Translations under genes and position numbers: made by a program | Assembly (NCBI GenBank): GCA_030686995.1 | Contig: CM060708.1 | Location: 263,504,544-263,568,543 of the forward strand | DNA: 64,000 bases | Direction of reading: 5' to 3' | DNA from: Artemisia argyi | Lineage: Eukaryota > Streptophyta > Magnoliopsida > Asterales > Asteraceae | Notes under the pieces: generated by a model | The model's input: only the letters and a program-made list of their open reading frames with translations | What the model was told of the DNA's origin: nothing | Databases searched by the model: none | In this document: piece after piece, positions 1-11,600 of the stretch | Numbering within the stretch: position 1 is the first letter of the stretch | How the letters are laid out: every line of letters starts with the position of its first letter

Positions 1-106
1 TCCAACAACTCAGTAGACTTCCTTCATGATTTTTATCCAGCTATGCACAAACACATGATTACTAACAAGATTCTAAATGAATATACAATGCACAACTCTT
101 GACCTG

Positions 107-188
107 AAAGTGCTTATCAGCTTTTAAACTATGATTAACATTTACTTTAAAAGTGCTTATCAACTTTTAAACTATGAGTAACATTTAC
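107..188. repeat. Short direct duplication, two ~39-bp copies
   Basis: Two near-identical copies (107-145 and 150-188) share the core AAGTGCTTATCA followed by CTTTTAAACTATGA, with two or three differences. No gene is visible around them. The first kilobase is AT-rich, and its only open frames are short and unconvincing. Confidence 0.75.
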
Positions 189-189
189 A

Positions 190-1000
190 CAACATAATTG
201 TGTATCGATGCGCTAATCTTATTCATTGATGCCCTATTGCACTTTTACGATTACAATAACATGACCGAACCCTTATTCATTATACAGATATAGACAAAAA
301 AAACCTGGCCATAGTGAAAAAGAAAAAATACACAACAGTAGCCAATATCGAATACCTGATCTTTCAATGTGTTTGCAACAACTGCACTTTCTTGCCTAGG
401 AAGCATATGGATACAATGTGACAAGACACTGAGTGATTTTGGGATAATATTCAACTCTCCCCTTTTGCTTTTTCGAAGACAATGAACCTTCTAGTGCCTT
501 GTCGTCTTCTTTATCTGATAATATTGTAGGACCGATATTTGGTTCCTCCATACCTAAATCAACGATCATTTAAAGATATAAGAATAGCATAACTATATTC
601 CAAAGGTTTGAGGTAGTGTTTGGGATAAATATTTAAGGAGCTGATGCTTATCTATAAAACCAACCTATGCCACATAATGTAAGAGATAGAGTGTTTGGCA
701 TTGCTTCAGCTTATTTTAGATAAGCAAAATGCCTTTAAATTAAGCTGGCTCAAAAAAATAAAATAGGTGAAATACGTGGATAAAGCACAGGCTATTTGGA
801 TCCATCATAACACTCTAAACTCTAAATTGTTTATACGCATATCTTGTAACCAGCTCCTAAACTCGTTAATGAAAACTGATTGATTATTCGACCCTCAAAT
901 AAACGCATAATCCTAAACCTTTGCTTCTATCAAAACACTCAAATCCACATGCTTTTATTTGATGTATCAAATGTAAACACAGTCAATGAGCAGAGCATTT
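190..1000. other. AT-rich stretch without a recognised gene
   Basis: I see no convincing coding frame, RNA gene or element end here. The word GATGC followed by CTAAT or CCTAT already appears near 209-236 and becomes frequent after 1000. A flank or intron of a gene lying off the left edge is possible but unsupported. Confidence 0.4.
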
Positions 1001-1002
1001 TT

Positions 1003-1470
1003 CAAACGGGTGCACTAAAGTGTCTCAAATGGATGCACTAAAGTGCCTCAAATGGATATCTCTTGATGCTTTAATCTCATGAAACAAACAGATGCTCTAA
1101 TTATACAAAAACAATCTGATGCTGTTTCATGAAACAAACAGATGCCTAAATTAATTCATGATGCTTTAATCTCACTAACAGATGCGCTAATTATACAAAA
1201 ATAGATTATGCCCTAGTTATTTAAACTGATGCTTTAATCCATATACCATATTTCAAATTTATGGCACTTAAGTGCCTATAATGCTTTAATCAAACAAACA
1301 GATGCTCTAATCAATAATCAAATTTTCACTAATCTCGCTAATAAGTATGCCCTAATTTATTAATATGTTGCTTAAATCCTTATAACATTTTCCAGCATAT
1401 TATATACATAGATGCTATAATCCATCAAAAAAGATGCTTTAGCATATTTATATACATAGATGCCCTAAAA
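1003..1470. repeat. Interspersed GATGC(N)TTAAT short-word repeat array
   Basis: The word GATGC followed by TTTAAT, TCTAAT, GCTAAT or CCTAA recurs more than ten times here, mixed with repeated spacers such as CATGAAACAAACA and ATTATACAAAAA. GTGCACTAAAGTG-type units repeat at the left edge. The copies are degenerate and unevenly spaced, so this looks like a decayed tandem array and not a microsatellite. No ORF runs through it. Confidence 0.6.
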
Positions 1471-1590
1471 TGTAAATTTATAATAACATGAAAATTTAAA
1501 AGTCTATAATTAAAAACTCACAGTTTTAGGATATCTCGTTTGATTTCAAATTTCTTCTTGTGTTCGACGGATGTACGACAACAAGGATTG

Positions 1591-1770
1591 AGTGGTGGAG
1601 ATGATGACGGAAATGATGAAGGTGGAGTAGTGGAGATGATGACGATGGAGTGGTGGAGATGATGACGGGAATGATGATGGTGACAGTGGAGATGATGACG
1701 GAAATGCGTGTAGTTAGGGTTTTGGATAGTGGAGATGATTACGGCAATAATGACGGTGGAGATGATGATT
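1591..1770. repeat. GTGGAGATGATGACGG minisatellite
   Basis: The unit GTGGAGATGATGACGG, with variable GAATGATG spacers, is repeated about six times. A purine-rich GGTGGTGG stretch follows to about 1860. It could encode acidic or Gly-rich peptides, but no open frame of useful length contains it. Confidence 0.7.
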
Positions 1771-2003
1771 GTTGATGTTGTGGTGGTCCGGTGGTGATTG
1801 GCGGCGATGTGGTGGCTGTGTGGTGGTGGCGATGTAGATGCGAGGTAGCAGTGTGTGTGTGTTGTTGTATCTGATATAAATCGATGCTCTTCTTTACTTT
1901 TGTTCTTTTTTATTTTCTACCCTGAAGTTTCAGTTATGTTCGCAATCTACTCTGTAACTTTTTTTCTCACTTTTCTAATGAATTGCACTTTTCTCTAGAA
2001 CCT

Positions 2004-2008
<5 letters not shown>

Positions 2009-2084
<76 letters not shown>
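2009..2084. repeat. (TA)n microsatellite
   Basis: About 38 TA units. After a CGGTG interruption the TA run resumes and leads directly into the inverted-repeat element at 2102. Confidence 0.95.
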
Positions 2085-2085
<1 letters not shown>

Positions 2086-2101
2086 GGTGTATATATATAT
2101 A

Positions 2102-2264
2102 GGGTAGGGATCCAATAAGAAGAATAATTAAAATGAGAAGGATAAGAAGTAATTCTAGCCACACATTTTTATATGGGAGGGAAAATTTGAATGAAGATGC
2201 ATCCATTTTTGTAGGTGCATCTAGAATGTGTGGTTGTGGTTACTTCTCATCTTTCCTATTTGAT

Positions 2265-2266
<2 letters not shown>
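2102..2266. mobile_element. TIR element 1 (MITE-like) in a TA microsatellite
   Basis: The left end reads TA then GGGTAGGGATCCAAT. The reverse complement of the right end reads TA then GGATCAAATAGG. Further in, both arms carry ATGAGAAG, AAGTAA and CCACACA in the same order. TA microsatellite lies on both sides. The element is about 165 bp with no coding capacity. Its superfamily is unresolved; rice Micron-type MITEs are a known precedent for insertion into TA repeats. Confidence 0.6.

Positions 2267-2356
<90 letters not shown>
2267..2356. repeat. (TA)n microsatellite
   Basis: About 45 uninterrupted TA units separating two different inverted-repeat elements. Confidence 0.95.
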
Positions 2357-2359
<3 letters not shown>

Positions 2360-2841
2360 GAGATCAAATGAGAACTTTCTTAAAGTTGTAAAAATGAGAA
2401 CCAACCAAAATCTCACAAATGACACTCAACTTAAAAGAAAATAAAACATAATTAATTACAACTAAATTTGTTAAAGATTTGATGGGTTTCTTATGAAAAT
2501 TCACTTAAACTAGGTGATACACTTTGATTCAACATGTAATATGTATCAAGGTTTAGTATTTTGTATCAAGTTTTTAGTAGTTGTTGTGTATTAGGTGTAT
2601 CAATTTATGTATAAGAAATTAGTTTTTTGAGATTTTAATGTATATGTATCAAAAATTTAATTGTGTATCAGTAATCCGTTTCTCATGTATGAGTTAGTTA
2701 TTAGTCGATTTAATGTTAACTTGTATTAATATATAATATTTTGGTGCATTTTTGCTAAAATGGTTATGTATCAATGTTTTAATAGTATTTTTGAATACTT
2801 CTCATTTGTACAACTTTAATAAAGTTCTCACATTAACCTTC
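2357..2841. mobile_element. TIR element 2 between TA runs
   Basis: The left arm contains GAGAACTTTCTTAAAGTTGT then AAAAATGAGAA. The reverse complement of the right arm contains GAGAACTTTATTAAAGTTGT then ACAAATGAGAA, so the ends are about 40-bp inverted repeats with few mismatches. TA microsatellite flanks both sides. The interior is AT-rich with repeated TGTATCA words and no ORF. This is a non-autonomous DNA element of unassigned superfamily. Confidence 0.7.
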
Positions 2842-2858
2842 ATATATATATATATATA

Positions 2859-4710
2859 CTAGTAAAGTCTTTATGGCCGTGTTAAACACGGCCCAGAATT
2901 GTAAAACAAATAATAACAATAACGTATTGAAATGTAATGTGTTAGTGTTGACCAGTTTAATTAGATAGTTAACGACTCAAAATATGAAAAATAAGACAAA
3001 ATTCAACATGTAAAATTATAATACAACTTTGCAACAAAATGTGTTTCAATATGATTATAAAAAAGAAATAATGTGTTTGATTAGTTTTCAATGATGATCA
3101 TAATTGATACTTCTTCTTACTATCTCCATTCGTCCCCAAACATATTAAAATTCGTTGCTTGTTGCATTGGTCCAAAAGTATTACATAGATGTTCACATTA
3201 GACGATTTCTTCTTTCTACAGAGTTATGTTTCTCAAATTCTGAAAGTGTGGAAGAGAATTGCAAAGCAATAGTAAAAAGAATATAATAACAATTCATTAT
3301 CACCATCCTATGCCCCCTGCATTTGTCATCTCTAGCTACACCAACTCCATCACCCATTTCTTGAAAAGTGTAATCAATGAAAGACACCATTTCTTTGTAC
3401 AACACCTCCATACTCTGAACACTCTTCGGCCACACTCCACATTTTTGTATTTCTTAATGAAATATTATCACTTGCTCTATTCTTTTAGATCAGTTACACA
3501 TTAACTTGTTGACATTCCTATTTCATGTGTGTCTTTTATTTGTGAAATACTCAGAACATGTACCTGACAAAGCAAAGAAAGATTGTAAACATCAGACAAA
3601 GTTGGACATAACCTCATTATTTGTATATGCATGGTGATATGTATAAAAGTTACACGAATCCAAAAATTGCAAAAGAACTTTGTTAATTATAATCGGATCA
3701 AGAAGAATAAAAAGTACGTAATGGTTTGAAAAATTATTTTTCTCAACAATGTATTTGTGATTTATTATACGAACGGTTGAGTTTGCCATTTTAGAATGTA
3801 TTATACCCAGATACATTTCATACTTATTCTTATGTAGTCACAAACTATTTATTCATTTTATCGGGTCAACATGATATAGTGACCTTCTTGTAGATAAAAT
3901 GAACACACTTTATGGTGCAACGACTATTAATAACAAAGTGTTCATCAAGTTGATCACACCACCAAATACATCAAAAACATGAACCAAACCACCACCATGA
4001 TCCAACAGTCCAACACAAACAAATATATTGACAAATTAAAACGGCCAAAAACCTGTACTAATAAATATCGATTCTTTCAATTCTTTTACTAACTCGATCG
4101 GATCTGTAATAAAAGAAGAAAACACACAAAACAAACTCACTCATGAAAAAGCGCACCATTTAAATCGCCATATAAAAAGCACGTAAATCCAATCATAATA
4201 CGAAAGCCACACATGCATTTAGATTTTTAACACAAATAGTCAAATATACACGAATTTAGAAAACTGAAACATGTAAAAAAAAGTATACTTACCGTATTAC
4301 CGTCTCTTACATTTGGTAGCAAAATAGACGCATCACGCCGTTACTACCTCTACTTTAAAAATTAAAGTTGAAGAAACCCAACCTACATAAATCGCGTACA
4401 TGTAAAGCTCAAATATTTTATCGTGGTTAGTATTAAAAAAAAGTGAGGAAAATTAATACGGCGTTACTTTACTATTGTCGGAGAATGGCTTTGTCGGAAT
4501 ATGATGATCGCCGGAAATGGTAAGTTGGGAGGGGATAGTAGAAGGTTTGAGTGAGATTGATTGGGTAAGTGAAATGAAGATAATTGATGAGAGATGAGTA
4601 ATTATGGGGAGTAGCTGAAAATTGCAAAGGTCAAATGCATACAAAATTACTCAATCACATGTGTCGCTAAATAATGTGCTTATGTGGCATTCAAAGAATA
4701 GATGAGACCT

Positions 4711-4712
<2 letters not shown>
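2859..4712 (-). mobile_element. Probable non-autonomous Helitron
   Basis: Read on the minus strand, the 3' end has a perfect 19-nt GC-rich palindrome (2875-2893, arms GGCCGTGTT and AACACGGCC). A 12-nt spacer follows, then CTAG (2862-2859) and a T. That is the standard Helitron 3' terminus. The opposite end, on the minus strand, reads AATAAGAGGTCTCATC-like sequence next to a TA run, which resembles plant Helitron 5' ends from recall. The exact 5' TC is hidden in the TA tract. No Rep/helicase coding sequence is present. Alternative: an unrelated hairpin beside a chance CTAG. Confidence 0.55.
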
Positions 4713-4785
<73 letters not shown>

Positions 4786-4796
4786 GCACACACACA
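4713..4796. repeat. (TA)n then (CA)n compound microsatellite
   Basis: TA units to 4774, then CA units with one CG interruption, directly abutting the TIR element that starts at 4797. Confidence 0.95.
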
Positions 4797-5890
<1,094 letters not shown>

Positions 5891-5907
5891 TTTAATCTGC
5901 CTAGACG

Positions 5908-5950
5908 GCGCTAGGCGGTGGTTGACCGCCTGACTAGCGCCTAGCGCTTT
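5908..5950. repeat. GC-rich hairpin repeat
   Basis: GCGCTAGGCGG and CCGCC..AGCGC form an imperfect stem, followed by a second CTAGCGC. GCGCTAGGCGG-type hairpins are common as short dispersed repeats in plant genomes (recall). Its base composition stands out against the AT-rich surroundings. Confidence 0.55.
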
Positions 5951-6083
5951 TTACAACCTTGCTACAAGCTATGAATAAAAGTTTATACTACCATTTTCTA
6001 GCTATCTTGAAGCTTATGCTCTCGTAACTATGAGATCTGGTTGTGTTTCCATGTCTAGTATTGTATAGATTCATTTTTAATAT

Positions 6084-6238
6084 TACATCCGTCCCAAAAT
6101 AATTATCACCAGACAATAAATACGTAGTTTAAGAAATGCATTTATTATAGCTTGATTTTTGTAAAAGTCACAATAAGACAATTTTACCATTTGATAATTA
6201 ATGTTTTTATACATTGGTAGTTTTGTAAATAATAATTT
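6084..6238. mobile_element. One-ended Stowaway-like MITE remnant
   Basis: TA followed by CATCCGTCCCAAAATAATTA matches the Stowaway (Tc1/mariner MITE) terminus. The opposite terminus is missing; another repeat family begins at about 6240. Compare the complete Stowaway at 23841. Confidence 0.55.
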
Positions 6239-6239
6239 G

Positions 6240-6475
6240 AGTTAATTACATAAATCGTCCTTATGGTTAGGCCCAAATTGCACGTTTCATCCTTAACTCT
6301 CAATATTTACACGAATCGTCCTTGTGGTTGTCCATTTTATGTTGACCCGTCCTTTGGCCGGACGGGCGTTAGTTTGCATCATTAACCACCTTCACGTGAG
6401 CGCCACGTGAGGGGTAAACTGGTCCACTAGTCCAGTTTTGCTGTGAAACCACAGGGACGATTCTTGTTAAAAGTT
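6240..6475. mobile_element. Dispersed TIR repeat with ATCGTCC..TGTGGTT termini, copy 1
   Basis: The left end GTTAATTACATAAATCGTCC then TTATGGTT mirrors the right end, whose reverse complement is AACAAGAATCGTCC then CTGTGGTTT. The inside carries a Pro-rich-looking CGTCC block and GGCCGGACGGGCG. A second, inverted copy lies at 13228-15634, split by a large insertion. It has no coding capacity. Confidence 0.6.
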
Positions 6476-6641
6476 TGGCCATGTGTTTGTTTCTCTCCTT
6501 TAAGTTTCCCGCCCCAATCGTACCTGCTTCACCATTATAACCCTTACCACCACTACAGCAGCTCCTTCACCATTAAAACCCCCACCACTACCGAGGCTCT
6601 TCACCAACACCAAACTAAACAATGAAATGAATTCACCTCCA

Positions 6642-7592
6642 TAAATCATCAATGGGAACAATCCCTTGATATAGATGACTCCGATCTCCGACCAACCCCG
6701 GTCCTCCGTCTCTGCAACAACCACCAAATACACCCTGAAAAAACTGTTAGGATAATACCAGGTATTGTGGGTATTTTTTATGCGGCGAAGCTCCATAAAA
6801 TAGCGGATTATTGGGAAGGTGGGGAGGAATGTGTAATGTCGACACAGGAGTATATTAGGAAAGTTGTTGAGAATGAGGATTTTACACGTGGACCATAGGT
6901 TAGCGCGGTTGAGTTTGTGAATGCTAATGTGTGTGTGTGTGTTGGGGGGGGGTGTGATTGGGTGTCTAGGAGATATCAAGAACTTTCTCAAGAATAAGAA
7001 ACTTGATCAAGTTGTTGCAATAATCAATTCTTGTACTTCGAATGTGCTTGGCAATCTTACAATAACTCTCAAAGATCTCTCATGTAAAATATATGGTTCT
7101 ATACATCACAAAGTCCTTACAGAGGGGGGTGGGTGGGTTATGGAAAGGATATTACTGTAGGATCTGCTTTGATACTTCATAACATTTCAGTATTTTCTCC
7201 TACACCATTACTCTATTATATTAACATTACAATGAAAATTTTAGTTAAGGTTTTTCACAAGGATACAATTCTAGAAATGGTAGTGGTGTCGGTGGTAGTG
7301 GAATGTTAGACGAAGAAGAAATAATCAAATTGTTAGAAGAAGAAGAAGAAGAAGAAGAAGAAGAAGAAGAAGAAGAAGAAGAAGAAGGAGAAGGAGAAGA
7401 AACGGTTGGACAAGAGTGGGAGGTTGGTGGATATCTTATTGATCAACATGATCAATGAGATTAGACCAAGAAGTATTAATCCATACATTGGAAGAAGAAG
7501 CAAGGGCTGACCAAGAGTGGCAGAACATATTTAGGCAAGAACAAGAGTTGGAGGATAAACATGAGAAACATATATTCAGATTATTTGTGTAA
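6642..7592 (+). pseudogene. HROB-like OB-fold protein pseudogene
   Basis: Conceptual translation from about 6642 gives WEQSLDIDDSDL, then RIIPG, then GGEECVMSTQEYIRKVVE. After a stop near 6895 and shifts, it gives GCLGDIKNFLKN, VLGNLTITLKDLS and SALILHNISVFSP, then GMLDEEEI with a glutamate run encoded by (GAA)n at 7333-7394. It ends as an LEEEARADQEWQ-type tail with a stop near 7592. This order matches, from memory, plant 'homologous recombination OB-fold protein'-type predictions, which are numerous in Asteraceae. In other organisms HROB recruits the MCM8-MCM9 helicase in recombination. At least one stop and three frame changes rule out an active gene. The single uninterrupted block suggests a retrocopy or element-borne copy. 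Confidence 0.7.
7333..7394. repeat. (GAA)n microsatellite
   Basis: About 20 GAA/GAAG units inside the HROB-like pseudogene. They encode the glutamate run of its acidic tail. Confidence 0.9.
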
Positions 7593-7774
7593 CTTAACTT
7601 TTTAAGATTATGACCAATTAACAACAATTTCATGTAAGTTGTGCACTTGTAATAGTCGCTTTGTAAAATGCATAATGTTTCCCTCCATTTTTAGCATTTT
7701 TGTTAACTTTGTCATTTATGTGGTCATTACTTCCATCTACTTCTTGTTGAACAACCACATTTTTCCCCATTAGA

Positions 7775-8275
7775 CATTTTTAAAATTCAAAATGGGTAAA
7801 TTTAAACATCCCCTAAACATTTTAAACTGTATATGCAAGCTGCAAAATTGTCAAGTTTATTTTTTGGTATCTGTTGACTTTTAAAAGTTAAAATGGGTAA
7901 ATCCAAACATCCCCTAAGCACTGTAAACTTTACATGCAAGCTGCAAAATTTTCAAGTTCAAATTTTGATATATGTTGACTTTTAAAAGTCAAAATGGGTA
8001 AATCCAAACATCCCCTAAACATTCTGTAAACTGTATATGCAAGCTGCAAAATTTTCAAGTTCGTTTTTTGGTATCTGTTGACTTTTAAAAACTCAAAATG
8101 GGTAAATCCCTAAATACTGTAAATTGTATATGCAAACTACAAAATTATCAAGTTCATTTTTTGGTATCTGTTAACTTTTAACAGTTAGAATCGGCAAATC
8201 CAAACGCCCCCTAAACACTGTAAACTGTATATGCAAGCTACAAACTGTCAAATTCATTTTTTGGTCAGGTATGTC
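7775..8275. repeat. ~101-bp tandem array, five copies
   Basis: The landmark AATGGGTAAA (or AATCGGCAAA) recurs at 7791, 7892, 7993, 8097 and 8189, giving periods of 101, 101, 104 and 92. Each unit also holds CATCCCCTAA, TATATGCAAGCTGCAAA and TTTTTGGTATCTGTTGACTT. Copies diverge towards the right. A decayed sixth unit may reach about 8360. No frame stays open through the array. Confidence 0.9.
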
Positions 8276-8666
8276 TTTCCAACATGTAAAAGTTCAAGTT
8301 TTTAGTATCTGTTGACTTTTCCAAACATCCTCTAAAATGCATACTCAAACACAAGCTGCAAACTGCCAATGTCACCTCAACCTTTAAACATTGAATCAAT
8401 GTTACAAGATTCAGAATGTCAAGCATAATAGTTAAAGACTCAGAATGTGTTTCAAGGACATACTCAATTGTTACAGTTAAACTAGAATATATTAGATCAA
8501 ACATAACAGTTCAAGGACATTCTTCCCAAATTTCACCCACATCAACTACATTTCCTATCAACTACACAAAAAGAAACTATCCAAAGCTATTCTAGCAGTT
8601 AAACTATACATAATTACATCATAAGTTACAACAGTTATTTCACCACCAAACTATAAAATAGTTAAC

Positions 8667-11600
8667 CTAAATACATAACATTGTTTTCAAAAGACAAACA
8701 CTTCTTCCTGTCTTCAACTGTTTGGGGGCTAACCCATACCACTTCTTCATGTTACTGCTTGAGCAACCCACAACTGTTCCAAGAGCAAGTACAATTGGTC
8801 TCCTAAGGGTGGAAGCAGTAGGCTTAGAAGTGAAAACCTTTCCTTTTACCTTTCTCACATTTGAGTTAGAAGCAGTAGACTTAGAAGTGGAAGCCTTTCC
8901 CTTGCTCACCCTTGAGGTGGAAATAGTAGGCTTAGAAGGCAGCAACCCAATATCATCATCACTGTCACTCGAAGCTGTAGATGTAGAGTCTAACCAATTA
9001 CCAAAATATACCAAGTCCTCCTCAGATGTGTCTAAAATATAGATATCATCATCATCAGTATTATCATCTGAAATGATGATGACATCAACCTCCTTTCCCT
9101 TGGAGTTGGTATCTAGAAAGATAGTATAACGACCTAAAATCATGTTTAACTTTTACGAATAATCCATAACCCATAATACGTAAAACTATACGTTACATTT
9201 AAAATTTGGAATATATTCATAACCGAATTATATACGTAAAATAAAATAACAACTACGGATATTACTAAAGTAACACAATACTTAGGTGGGCCGAATTTTT
9301 GAGCACAAACAACCATAACCCAATTTTATTTTCAGATGGGCCTCCCACCTAAACCCATAAATCGGCCAAGCTTGAGCCCAACTCCATCCCTATAATTTTT
9401 AATAACCGGTACCATTTTTCTCATCGCAACAAGAAACATACGACATCTAAAAAAAACCCTAGACTAAAACTTGCGGCTTCTTTTCTTTCTTCTCCATTCG
9501 ATGCATCACAAGAAGAAAAAAAGGTTGCAAGTTCTTTTCTATTTCATTCGATCCTTGGTGGAACGGGTACCAGGCTAGAAGATTGTTGGTTGCTCGGTTT
9601 GATTTCTTTAGTGTGATCGGTTCATCTTAATTCGACACTAAGGTATTATCTTTTTCGCTCCATCTTACTTTCTTCCTTTCGAATTCATTAATGTACGTTA
9701 ACATAATTGTTTACCTGATTATAAGAATCGGTGATATGTATGTATATGTATGTTTATAAAACCTATAGTTCACATGAAATGACAAATAAACCTTGCTAAT
9801 ATGTTGATTCGACTCATTGTGTTCTTTTTTGTTTGACCTAGTCGACACTCGACAAGCCCTAACATGGTCATTAAAATCAGTAACAGAGAATTAATAAGAC
9901 ATTAATTATGAGCTACTAAATTTGGGAAAACCCTAGAAATTAATTAGAGGTCGATTAGGGTTTATAAGCGGTTAGGGAGTTACTTTCTGTCACAATAGCA
10001 TGCTGTCCAGAAAATTGGGTCGATTGAACGAGGTGGATCTTGATGATACCGACGTGTTTTTAAGTGATATTTGAGTCTAAACATAAGTTCAATCAGTGTA
10101 CTTTCTGGAAATATAAGATTCGTGGTCATTGGAGGTCGGGAAGTGAGCTTTTTGATTTTTTGAAGATAAGTTGTCAAAACTGTGTTTTGGATGTTTGGAA
10201 ATCAGTAGGAGTTTTTGATTTTTATTTTCCAAACCATTAGGAGTTTGAAGGTCTCCTTTTACATGGGTTAAGCATAGGTTATATGTGACTTCCTGGAATT
10301 TTTGTAGATTTTTCTGAAGTGTCGAAATGTGTGTGTTAAAGGAAAACTTTATGTATCTTTCTGTAGTTAATTTTCTGGGTAGGTTTGGGAAAACGATTTT
10401 TGTAAAGGGGTTTCTACTTAATAATAAATGCTGTAAAAATTCATGTGGACTCTTAAGACATATGTGCTTCTGTGAGAATTTTTTTGATTTTTAGTTTGGG
10501 GTAATGATACATTTCTAAAATTCATTTAGTGGGCATAATTTTGTTATAAAACTAGTTAATGTGTATGCATGTGTTATAAAAGTATTAAATGTGTGACTTT
10601 GATGTTTGGTGCCCTAATACATGTTTTATGTCGGGTGTGTCTTTTAAGGTCGTGTTGACTGGTGTGTGGGTACAATTAACCTAATTGATAATCTCGAACC
10701 CTAAACCTAATTTAACTAAATTGGAAAGTCATGTTAAAGCTTAGTTAATAAGGAAAGTTACTAATTCGGGAAACCTGCTAAAAATAGAAAGTTATTTAAA
10801 ATGACTAAGTTACTTAAAGTGGAATCTTACTATAAATGGAATCTTACTAATTTTGGAAAGTTACTATTTTTGGAAAGCTTTCTATAAATGGAAAGTTACT
10901 AAAAATTGGAAAGCCGACTAAAATGAGTAACCTGGTTTATAGCAATTTATTAATAAATAGCCAATCATTAATTCGTGTAGAGTCGCTAAAGAAGGAGTGA
11001 CTTCATATTCTTATGCTATGTTTTGTTGGCGGTTTAAGGTACAGATATTCTATCCCTTTTCAGTAGGGGTTTCTCATGACTTTTGATCCTTGACCTTACT
11101 ATGATTCTCTTTTTGATATGCTCCTTGATATGATTTCGTTGATATTATCTTCTGAGCCACTGCTATGCTCCCTTTTACTTTGATTCGTTGATATGATTCT
11201 ATAATTTGATATCCATCGGTTATTCATCTGCTATGATATGATTTTGTTCACTTACCATGTTATGTTAGATATGATATGTTGTCGGATATGATATGACATG
11301 CTTTGTTATGTTCTTATGCCCGAGTTTTTATCTAGTCATAGAGGTACCATGGTCGTGTCATTGAAGCACCAATGGCATGACACTTTCTGTGGAGGTGTGA
11401 TTGATCTACGATGTCCCCATTTTGTCGGATATGTTATGTGATCACTTGGATATTATGATATATGTATGATAGATTTGTAGGGGGTGTATGGATGCATCCT
11501 AGGCATGTTGTATATGTTGGATTGATTATGTGTAGGGTGAATGTGGGTGTGTGCTTTACACTCCTTCACGTTGGAGGCTCGCGACTCCATTTTGGTACTT

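Noticed and set aside
2003..2425. Small ORFs with Ile-Tyr repeats on both strands
   Set aside because: They are translations of the TA microsatellite and have no other coding signal; the same holds for those near 32819-33129.
3193..3816. ORFs of 74-81 codons inside the putative Helitron
   Set aside because: No motifs; overlapping ORFs on both strands are expected by chance in this AT-rich stretch.
7775..8275. CRISPR-like array
   Set aside because: Repeats are contiguous ~101-bp units without unique spacers, in plant nuclear DNA.
8722..9042. Plus-strand 106-codon ORF
   Set aside because: It is antisense to exon B of the broken minus-strand gene, whose Asp/Ser-rich codons create the open frame.
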